Origin: Parcubacteria group bacterium GW2011_GWA2_45_30
Lineage (GTDB): Bacteria; Patescibacteriota; Minisyncoccia; Sungbacterales; HO2-52-23
Reading direction: 5' to 3'
NCBI GenBank assembly: GCA_001001625.1
Contig: LCKU01000035.1
Span: forward strand, 1 to 6,057
DNA length: 6,057 nt
How positions within the stretch are numbered: the first letter of the stretch is position 1; every line of letters begins with the position of its first letter. This document shows positions 1 through 4,915 of this stretch, piece after piece. Below the pieces are notes generated by a model. The model saw nothing but the letters and a program-made list of their open reading frames with translations, was not told the origin of the DNA and ran no database searches. The position numbers and the translations under genes are program-made.

Positions 1-173
1 TATTGAAAACTGTCAAGCAAATGCGCCCACTCAAATTTTTTCCCTTTGCCTTTTAGGGCATTTCTTACGTCCCGCATTCTGTCGTCAGGAAGCGATTTTG
101 TTTCAAATATCAGCCGGCCAATCAGGGTTGACTTGCCGTGATCTTTTTCGCCTAAAAGTACGATAGTAATCAT
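1..173 (-). CDS. cysN: CysN-like sulfate adenylyltransferase large subunit (GTPase), N-terminal part only
   Basis: The 57 complete codons that are visible begin MITIVLLGEKDHGKSTLIGR and run off the left edge of the window. Residues 8-15 (GEKDHGKS) are a P-loop of the translational-GTPase type (GxxxxGK[ST]). The stretch FEWAHLLDSFQ near residue 47 matches the position of the F-A-x-x-x-D segment before switch I in EF-Tu/EF-1A/CysN proteins. In the CysDN complex this subunit hydrolyses GTP to drive formation of adenosine 5'-phosphosulfate (APS) by CysD. The assignment as CysN rather than another EF-like GTPase rests mainly on its position 27 bp downstream of cysD on the same strand. The start is compact, with almost no residues before the first beta strand. 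No Shine-Dalgarno sequence is visible. A 13-bp palindrome occupies the gap before the start codon. A fused CysC kinase domain could lie outside the window. Confidence 0.78.
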   Translation of the reverse strand, partial: MITIVLLGEKDHGKSTLIGRLIFETKSLPDDRMRDVRNALKGKGKKFEWAHLLDSFQ

Positions 174-181
174 AAATGTTT

Positions 182-194
182 AACACTCGGTGTT
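182..194. repeat. 13-bp palindrome between cysD and cysN
   Basis: AACACTCGGTGTT is an imperfect palindrome lying 9 bp upstream of the cysN start codon. Read on the minus strand with its flanks it is CAACACCGAGTGTTAAAC. That matches plus-strand 2727-2744 (CAACACCGGGTGTTAAAC) at 17 of 18 positions, so identity extends beyond the palindrome itself. It could be an RNA hairpin over the cysN ribosome-entry region, a protein-binding site, or a dispersed genomic repeat. The sequence alone does not decide. Confidence 0.6.
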
Positions 195-200
195 GCACAA

Positions 201-977
201 TTACATATACCCCAACGCTCTTAAACGTTCCATAACCGCCCGCGCTTCTTTATCCTGTGCTCTTCCCATGCGCTCGGATAATCTTGTATTTCCCAATTCT
301 TTTAATATGGCGGGTATTGTTTTTGCTTCGGATTTTATGGCCACCGTGCATTTTGTACATCCTAAACTCCTGAAGCGCTCGCCGTCTCGCGAAAAATAAA
401 GCGGGTTTATTGGGACGTCGTTTTCATAAATATATTGCCAAACATCGATCTCCCGCCAGTGAAGTATGGGGTGGATGCGGTGATGGTCGGCTTCTTCGTC
501 AACCGAGTGATGTCCCCATATTTCCAACGGCTGGTTCTTATAATCCCATTTCCATTTTTTATCTCTTGGCGAAAAAATTCTCTCTTTGGCGCGAATCCCA
601 TGCTCGTCTCTGCGAATTCCCATGATAAGGCCGTCAAATTTCTCTTTTTTTATTAGCTCTTTCAATGCTTCGGTTTTATTCGCGCCGCAGCAGGAAACCC
701 CCGAAATTTTATCTTTTTTAATAATACTTTTTGCGGTCAAAACTTTCAGGCCCCATTTTTTCGCAAGTTCGTCGCGGAACGCGTAGGTCTCCGGAAAATC
801 AATGCCATTGTCAATATGAATCACAGGGAAAGGAACGCGATTAAAAAACGCCTCGCGACAGAGTGCGAGCATAACTGTGGAATCTTTCCCTCCCGACCAA
901 AGCACAGCCAAATTGTTTAATTTATCCTTCGCCTCGCGGAGGATCAAAACGGACTTTTCAATCAGATTATCCAGCAT
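201..977 (-). CDS. cysD: Sulfate adenylyltransferase small subunit (ATP sulfurylase, CysD type)
   Basis: This 258-residue protein belongs to the PP-loop ATP-pyrophosphatase (PAPS reductase-like) family. It adenylates sulfate with ATP to give APS and pyrophosphate, working with CysN in the cytoplasm. The PP-loop SGGKDS is at residues 28-33. GIRRDEHGIRAKERIFSPRD matches the CysD signature seen in E. coli as [20 protein letters not shown], and the C-terminal SERMGRAQDKEARAVMERLR also fits CysD. A C-terminal ECGLH-type motif, which would mark a reductase, is absent. There are two cysteine pairs: SCC in the middle and GCTKC near the C-terminus, spaced CC-X109-CxxC. They resemble the Fe-S cysteine pattern of APS reductases. 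The open frame extends upstream to 1079, but that would overlap the divergent gene. The ATG at 977 fits the family N-terminus (MLDNLIEKSVLILREA). No clear Shine-Dalgarno precedes it. Confidence 0.9.
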   Translation of the reverse strand: MLDNLIEKSVLILREAKDKLNNLAVLWSGGKDSTVMLALCREAFFNRVPFPVIHIDNGIDFPETYAFRDELAKKWGLKVLTAKSIIKKDKISGVSCCGANKTEALKELIKKEKFDGLIMGIRRDEHGIRAKERIFSPRDKKWKWDYKNQPLEIWGHHSVDEEADHHRIHPILHWREIDVWQYIYENDVPINPLYFSRDGERFRSLGCTKCTVAIKSEAKTIPAILKELGNTRLSERMGRAQDKEARAVMERLRALGYM

Positions 978-1049
978 ATCGCATATTTTATGGCGTTTTA
1001 GAGATTTACGCAACTGACGCACTGGAACAGAAACATGATTTAAGTTATC
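978..1049. promoter_or_regulatory. Divergent intergenic region, cysD / PaaK-like gene
   Basis: This 72-bp gap separates the divergent starts of cysD and the PaaK-like gene, so promoters for both should lie here or overlap the coding ends. It holds AT-rich stretches (for example GCATATTTTATGG and GATTTAAGTTATC). No convincing -35/-10 pair or Shine-Dalgarno site could be assigned on either strand. The entry is inferred from gene orientation rather than from a recognised motif. Confidence 0.35.
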
Positions 1050-1889
1050 ATGACGGCAATGACCGAAGAATTTTTGCAAAAAGTCAAAGAACTTATTAAA
1101 TCGATTTTGGCCGCCAAGCCGGATTTTTACCGGAAGAAATTATCGTCTGCGGGGATTGACGAGGCGCAGCTTGAAACACTTAACGAATCTGATTGGAACT
1201 TGATTCCCATACTTACCAAACAGGAATTGGCTAATGCCCCCTACGCCTCCAGATGTTATGGAGAAAAACCCGGCCTCAATAAACTGATTTTTTCCGAAGA
1301 AGCGGATCAATACTTTTTAATCCACCGGACGCTGGAGGAAATTCGGCAAGAGCGATTGCCGTATGACGGGACCCGGCCCATGGCAATTTTTTCCAACGTG
1401 TATGAGGCGATTGAACGATGCCTTTATTTTTATGAACAAAATGTCCTTCCTTTAATCGGCGAATTTCATAACCCGGCGGTAATTTACGCCACGGCCCGCC
1501 AATATAAAGTTGACACGATTTTTATGGACCGCGCCGCGATCCGCGCGTTTCGCGAAAAACTGTTAGAAATCCTGCCCGCCTTAAAAAGCGTTACCGTGAT
1601 TGATGATACGTTCTCCGCAGAGGACTTTGAATGGCCCGCGGACACGAAGCTTAGCTTCGTGTTAAGTATTCCGGAAATTGGAGGCGTTGCGTATGCGTGT
1701 CCGGAGTCCATCGCTAAAAAAGATCTTGTATTTCATCCGGCGGATAATGTGTATATTGAGCCCTCGGCGCTTTCCATAATCACCACCCCGCGTCTTAAGG
1801 CCTGCCCCATGCTTCGCTACCGCAGCCATCTTTATTTTGAAAAAACTCCTCCGCGCTGCGCATGTCAAAAAATATCATTCAAAATTTAA
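1050..1889 (+). CDS. Degenerate PaaK-like adenylate-forming (AMP-ligase fold) protein
   Basis: This 279-residue protein follows the layout of phenylacetate-CoA ligase-type enzymes. An N-terminal FYRKKLSSAGIDE / IPILTKQEL segment (residues 26-60) resembles the PaaK 'FYRxxF...LPxTTKxDL' start. PEIGGVAYACPES (208-220) resembles the PaaK 'SEIGG' region. SIITTPRLKACPMLRYRSH (242-260) and the CxC at 270-272 resemble 'GELVxTTL..xxPLxRYRTxDL...CxCG'. The ATP-binding SSGTTG loop expected near residues 78-90 is absent (FSEEADQ instead). The RTxD aspartate is lost (RYRSHLYF), and the C-terminal domain with its catalytic lysine is missing. Ligase activity is therefore doubtful. It could be a non-catalytic binding protein, a diverged enzyme or a decaying gene. 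A 26-codon open stretch in another frame (1861-1941) leaves a frameshifted tail possible but unproven. The start could also be 1059. The methyltransferase follows 30 bp downstream. Confidence 0.7.
   Translation: MTAMTEEFLQKVKELIKSILAAKPDFYRKKLSSAGIDEAQLETLNESDWNLIPILTKQELANAPYASRCYGEKPGLNKLIFSEEADQYFLIHRTLEEIRQERLPYDGTRPMAIFSNVYEAIERCLYFYEQNVLPLIGEFHNPAVIYATARQYKVDTIFMDRAAIRAFREKLLEILPALKSVTVIDDTFSAEDFEWPADTKLSFVLSIPEIGGVAYACPESIAKKDLVFHPADNVYIEPSALSIITTPRLKACPMLRYRSHLYFEKTPPRCACQKISFKI
1642..1662 (+). repeat. Perfect hairpin inside the PaaK-like coding sequence
   Basis: ACACGAAGC (1642-1650) and GCTTCGTGT (1654-1662) form a perfect 9-bp stem around a TTA loop, within codons for D198-L205. 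No T-tract follows, so it is not a standard terminator. It may simply be a coincidence of codons, or it may slow transcription or translation. Confidence 0.5.
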
Positions 1890-1919
1890 TCCGCTTAACT
1901 TATACGGCGAGAACAACCT

Positions 1920-2699
1920 ATGTTTCTCTCGAACGGGGTAAAACGAAAAAAAGAATGGTGGGAAACCGCCTTCAATAAGGATTATTTAACTGCTGATTCA
2001 TATTTTGTAAGTAGGGCACGAACAAAACGCGAAATTTCTTTTTTGCTTAGACAGACGGAAAAAATTGGCCTCGCAAGAAATGCGAAGATTTTGGATTTGG
2101 CTTGCGGATACGGCGCGCACGCCATCGCTCTTGCCAAACACGGATTCCGTGTAACCGGAATTGACACCTCCGGATATTTTCTGAAAATTGCGCGGAAATC
2201 GTCCAAAAAGGAAAAACAAAAAGCGCAATTCAACCAAAAAGACATGCGCAATCTGTCATACCAAGAACGCTTTGACCTTATTATCAGCATGTATACTTCC
2301 TTCGGATATTTCTCGAATGAGCGCGATCATCAAAAAGTATTACGCGAGGTTTCCAGAGCGTTGAAACCCGGCGGCGCATTCATCCTTGATGTGAATAATA
2401 TTGCGCGTGTGTTTATACAAACAGTCGGGCGCGGGATGCATGACACGAAAGATAATGACGGCGTATTCGTTGAAAAACAATTGGATCCGGCGACAATGCG
2501 CTGGTTTCTTGATTACTCGTGGAAAGAGCGCGGGGCGCAGAAGCGGAGCAAACTTAGCATACGCATATTTTCCCTGCCTGAATTGCGGCATCTTATGGAA
2601 GAAAACGGATTAAAAATCAAAAAGGTGTGGGGATATTATGACGGATCGCCATATCAATTCGATTCCCGCCGTTTAATTATTCTGGCGCGGAAAATATAG
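1920..2699 (+). CDS. Class I SAM-dependent methyltransferase
   Basis: This 259-residue cytoplasmic protein has a Rossmann-fold methyltransferase core. Motif I is ILDLACGYGAHA (57-68), which binds S-adenosylmethionine. The acidic residue ending beta-2 is D82 in VTGID. The adenine-side motif is QKDMRNL (106-112), motif IV-like DLIISMYTSFGYF spans 119-131, and the post-motif helix/strand LKPGGAFILDV spans 148-158. The N-terminal KKEWWETAFNKDYL (10-23) is typical of a group of small-molecule methyltransferases of unknown substrate. The C-terminal SLPELRHLMEENGLKIKKVWGYYDGSPY also fits class I enzymes. The substrate cannot be read from the sequence. The gene sits 30 bp after the PaaK-like gene, so co-transcription is likely. 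Only a weak purine stretch (GGCGAGAA) precedes the ATG. The inverted repeat after its stop codon may terminate the pair. Confidence 0.88.
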   Translation: MFLSNGVKRKKEWWETAFNKDYLTADSYFVSRARTKREISFLLRQTEKIGLARNAKILDLACGYGAHAIALAKHGFRVTGIDTSGYFLKIARKSSKKEKQKAQFNQKDMRNLSYQERFDLIISMYTSFGYFSNERDHQKVLREVSRALKPGGAFILDVNNIARVFIQTVGRGMHDTKDNDGVFVEKQLDPATMRWFLDYSWKERGAQKRSKLSIRIFSLPELRHLMEENGLKIKKVWGYYDGSPYQFDSRRLIILARKI

Positions 2700-2718
2700 A
2701 GACCAGACTGTCCCAAAA

Positions 2719-2778
2719 CTGTCCGTCAACACCGGGTGTTAAACGAAAAAATACCCGGTGTTTAGAGTTTTCAGACAG
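2719..2778 (+). terminator. Extended inverted repeat after the methyltransferase gene
   Basis: The arms AACACCGGGT (2728-2737) and ACCCGGTGTT (2753-2762) form a perfect 10-bp stem around a 15-nt A-rich loop. An outer pair, CTGTCCG (2719-2725) with CAGACAG (2772-2778), adds 7 bp with one wobble pair. The position 20 bp after the methyltransferase stop and the TTTAGAGTTTT following the inner stem suggest transcription termination for the plus-strand pair. The T-tract is poor, so this is tentative. Two copies of a 13-bp palindrome (2728-2740 and, with one mismatch, 2750-2762) make up the inner stem. Their centres are 22 bp apart, so a protein-binding site is an alternative. Confidence 0.5.
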
Positions 2779-2791
2779 GCTATCGCTATCT

Positions 2792-2810
2792 TCTGGCAGG
2801 GATTATAAAA
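2792..2810 (-). repeat. 19-nt repeat, copy 1 (exact inverted copy at 4988-5006)
   Basis: On the minus strand this reads TTTTATAATCCCTGCCAGA, identical to plus-strand 4988-5006. It lies directly downstream of the terminator hairpin of the amidohydrolase gene, so its first bases supply the T-tract of that terminator. It contains TATAAT, a perfect bacterial -10 hexamer, but no matching -35 was found. Unlike the second copy, no GGGATTATA partner end is seen within about 100 bp. Confidence 0.7.
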
Positions 2811-2824
2811 CACCCCTAGGGGTG
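2807..2824 (-). terminator. Intrinsic terminator of the amidohydrolase gene
   Basis: The palindrome CACCCCTAGGGGTG (2811-2824) can form a 5-bp GC-rich stem with a 4-nt loop. It is followed on the minus strand by TTTT (2810-2807) and then ATAAT. The stop codon TAG is in the loop of the hairpin, so termination would be coupled tightly to the end of the gene. The stem is short, which lowers certainty. Confidence 0.6.
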
Positions 2825-3850
2825 CTTAAAAATTTTCTGCGCGTTCTCATACGCTATAAGCTGCGCGGCTTTGGCGTCAAGCGCGCCCAAAATACGCCGC
2901 ACGCGCCGAATGAGCCCGAAATAAATTTTAACGTCCCATCCGGGATGGCCAAACCTGGCATCGGTCCCCACTAGAAATCTCTCGGGAATTTCTGTAAACA
3001 ACTGCGACCAATCCTCATACAGCTTCCCGCGCGAATTCACCGCCTTCTTTAAATTCTTCCGAGCCGAGTGGGCTTTTTGGTATTCCCAATCATAGCGTTC
3101 CCCGTCGGCATTGATTGCGACGACCGGATTCTTACATTTGCGCTCTTGACTTCCGCCCATTTCATTTTCCATCACTACATCCATCATCATGCCCGGATAC
3201 TTTTTCAGAAGTTCCCGCGCCTTACGGGCAGTGGTCATACCAGTATGCGCCAAAATAATTTTTAAATCCGGGTTGTGGCGGTACATGAGTTCCAGACCGC
3301 CGAATATTTCCTTTTCATATGATCTTCCATCCTCGTCCACGGGTTCCGCATGCAAGGTTAGCCACATTTTTTGGGAAACAACAAGACGCACCATCTCAAG
3401 AAACGGCTCAAAAGAAGGAGGATACATAATTATATTTTGTCCGGGCCGCTTTTTAAAGTGATATAATCCAATTTCTCCCACCCCCGCATATTTACCGCAG
3501 GACATATCATCCGCAAGTCGTTTAAGAATTGCGTCCAGTCCGCGCCCCGTATACCCCTCATGATACGCTCGATGCATCCAATAAGTGAGGTAATTCGACC
3601 CGCAAAATTGGGCGACTATTCCGCGGCTTGCTTCCGCCAGCTCATTACGGAGGCGCACTCCCTCCTCATGCGTGCTCCAGCGTCCGTCATTTGGGGTCGG
3701 CATCACCACGGCAAACTCTATGCCGGAACGCCTTATCACCCCAAGAATTTCATCAATTCCGGGAGGAGAATGCTCGGGTCCTCGCCGCATCACATGTATA
3801 TGTACATCGGCCATAGGTCCGGCGTAAATACTTTTAACTCCGACTTGCAT
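2816..3850 (-). CDS. Metal-dependent amidohydrolase (TIM-barrel, Amidohydro_2-like)
   Basis: This 344-residue cytoplasmic hydrolase or decarboxylase is of the amidohydrolase superfamily. The expected metal and catalytic residues appear in order: HxH (H17, H19 in DVHIH), E126 in GVGEIGLY, H167 in LTLHAEP, H202 in LAHTG and D297 in VGTDARF. The C-terminal YENAQKIF matches the 'xxNAxxLF' ending of Amidohydro_2 proteins. A polar stretch at about residues 228-280 (rich in K, E, N) is inserted before the last barrel strands. The substrate is not identifiable; relatives act on lactones, aromatic acids and cyclic amides. The start at 3850 is preceded by AAGGCGGGGGAT, a plausible Shine-Dalgarno region; the inner M13 is an alternative. 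It is transcribed alone, divergent from the solute-binding gene, and ends inside its own terminator hairpin. Confidence 0.85.
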   Translation of the reverse strand: MQVGVKSIYAGPMADVHIHVMRRGPEHSPPGIDEILGVIRRSGIEFAVVMPTPNDGRWSTHEEGVRLRNELAEASRGIVAQFCGSNYLTYWMHRAYHEGYTGRGLDAILKRLADDMSCGKYAGVGEIGLYHFKKRPGQNIIMYPPSFEPFLEMVRLVVSQKMWLTLHAEPVDEDGRSYEKEIFGGLELMYRHNPDLKIILAHTGMTTARKARELLKKYPGMMMDVVMENEMGGSQERKCKNPVVAINADGERYDWEYQKAHSARKNLKKAVNSRGKLYEDWSQLFTEIPERFLVGTDARFGHPGWDVKIYFGLIRRVRRILGALDAKAAQLIAYENAQKIFKHP

Positions 3851-3928
3851 TTTTTTATCCCCCGCCTTATTCTTAAAAGAGCTTCTTTTACACTAAAAAA
3901 ATGGACGAAAAAGTCAAGGGAGAAGATT
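3851..3928. promoter_or_regulatory. Divergent promoter region with a 17-bp palindrome
   Basis: This 78-bp gap lies between the starts of the amidohydrolase (minus) and the solute-binding gene (plus). It contains TAAAAGAGCTTCTTTTA (3874-3890), two 7-bp arms around a 3-bp centre, in the middle of the gap. A symmetric site between two divergent genes is typical of an operator controlling both, but no regulator gene is in view. The surrounding A/T runs could hold -10 elements; none was assigned. Confidence 0.45.
3916..3922 (+). promoter_or_regulatory. Shine-Dalgarno site of the solute-binding protein
   Basis: AAGGGAG lies 6 nt before the ATG at 3929. It is the strongest ribosome binding site in the window. 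It supports 3929 as the start, rather than upstream in-frame codons (back to 3560) that would run antisense through the amidohydrolase gene. Confidence 0.75.
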
Positions 3929-4915
3929 ATGGATCGCAACTATCGCACAGTCCTTTATCTTATAGTTATTTTTTTATGGCTGTGGCTGCTTTTTTTGCAG
4001 TATTCAACGGCGGTACCTGCGGAAAAAAGGAAACTTCGCATCTACACAGGAAACGTAGAAGTTGCTGTTCCGCTCTTTGAGGCGTTTGAAAAGGCGTATC
4101 CCGACATCCAAATTGTTTATGACAGTCGTGCCAAGGGAAACGAAATGAGAAACATAATACGGTTTGAATTAACGCACCAAAAGCAGACTTTTGATATTCT
4201 GTTCCATAATCTCAACACGGATTTGAGAAATTTGATCACCGAATTCAAGGGAAACGGCTTGATCCCCTTTCAGCCCAAAAACGCCGCCGGGCATGCACTG
4301 GACGATCCGAAAAAATATTGGACTGCGATATTCAGCACAAGGTACGTTCTGGGCTACAATACCAAGCTAATAAAAGAGCCACCGCCAAATTTTGACGATT
4401 TAATAATGGGAAAATATGAGTTTATGCTCGATCCACAAGATTTTGGATGGTTTGAGGGGCTCACCCAATGCCTTGGTGAAGACGAAGCTAAATATTTTCT
4501 CCAAAAATTGGCTTCCCAAAAACCGCTCATGCGCAAAGGGCACACCCTGAAAGCCATGCTGGTCATAGCCGGAGAGGCGCCGACCGCAACTATGCTTGAC
4601 ACAACCGTGCTTGGTTTTCAAAAAAAAGGCGCACCTCTTGCCTGGAACCCTGATCTTCAGCCCCTTATTGCCCGAACAGCGGTTATGGCGCTGGCCAAAG
4701 GACCCAACGAGAAAGATGCTAAGCAATTCATTGAATTTACCCTTTCCACCTGGGGACAGGCGGTTATTGAAGCAACTGGCGCCATGCCCGTGCGTCTTTC
4801 GGAACAAAAGAAAAAGCAGTGGCAAAATACCTGCTTTCTTAAGCCCATGGATGTTTCGGCGGAAAAATGGAAAGCGCTCTATGATACATACCGGAGGATC
4901 TTTTCTATAAAATAA
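3929..4915 (+). CDS. Extracellular solute-binding protein (Fe3+/AfuA-FbpA-like, SBP type 2 fold)
   Basis: This 328-residue protein has an N-terminal hydrophobic helix (about 7-27, TVLYLIVIFLWLWLLFLQYST) followed by AVPAEKRK. The helix is either a signal peptide with a possible cut after AVPA or an uncleaved anchor. No lipobox cysteine is present, so it is not an obvious lipoprotein. The binding-protein fold starts at KLRIYTGNVEVAVPLFEAFEKAYPDIQIVY (35-64). It continues with FDILFHNLNTDLRNLI (88-103), KKYWTAIFSTRYVLGYNTKLI (128-148), LGEDEAKYFLQKLASQKPLM (182-201), and KDAKQFIEFTLSTWGQ (262-277), the 'AKxFIDFLLSxxGQ' motif of iron-type binding proteins. The ligand is not clear, since the iron-binding tyrosine pair is not evident. 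No permease or ATPase gene is adjacent, so it is either an orphan binding protein or works with distant partners. A strong terminator lies 49 bp after its stop codon. Confidence 0.8.
   Translation: MDRNYRTVLYLIVIFLWLWLLFLQYSTAVPAEKRKLRIYTGNVEVAVPLFEAFEKAYPDIQIVYDSRAKGNEMRNIIRFELTHQKQTFDILFHNLNTDLRNLITEFKGNGLIPFQPKNAAGHALDDPKKYWTAIFSTRYVLGYNTKLIKEPPPNFDDLIMGKYEFMLDPQDFGWFEGLTQCLGEDEAKYFLQKLASQKPLMRKGHTLKAMLVIAGEAPTATMLDTTVLGFQKKGAPLAWNPDLQPLIARTAVMALAKGPNEKDAKQFIEFTLSTWGQAVIEATGAMPVRLSEQKKKQWQNTCFLKPMDVSAEKWKALYDTYRRIFSIK

Noticed and set aside
978..1079. Longer CysD N-terminus starting at 1079
   Set aside because: It would overlap the divergent PaaK-like start, and the family N-terminus begins at the ATG at 977.
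1862..1978. 38-codon frame (MSKNIIQNLIRL...) bridging the PaaK-like and methyltransferase genes
   Set aside because: No Shine-Dalgarno site, no similarity recognised, and it overlaps both neighbours; chance is the simplest explanation.
2700..2815. CRISPR-like repeats
   Set aside because: Only two short palindromes with no regular spacer structure; a repeat hairpin explains the pattern.
3560..3928. In-frame upstream extension of the solute-binding protein
   Set aside because: It runs antisense through the amidohydrolase 5' region, has no signal-peptide logic, and the strong AAGGGAG site plus hydrophobic N-terminus fix the start at 3929.
3901..4080. Short open frame starting MDEKVKGEDYG in another frame over the solute-binding start
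   Set aside because: It lacks its own ribosome site, overlaps the signal-peptide coding region, and its translation looks like an out-of-frame shadow.
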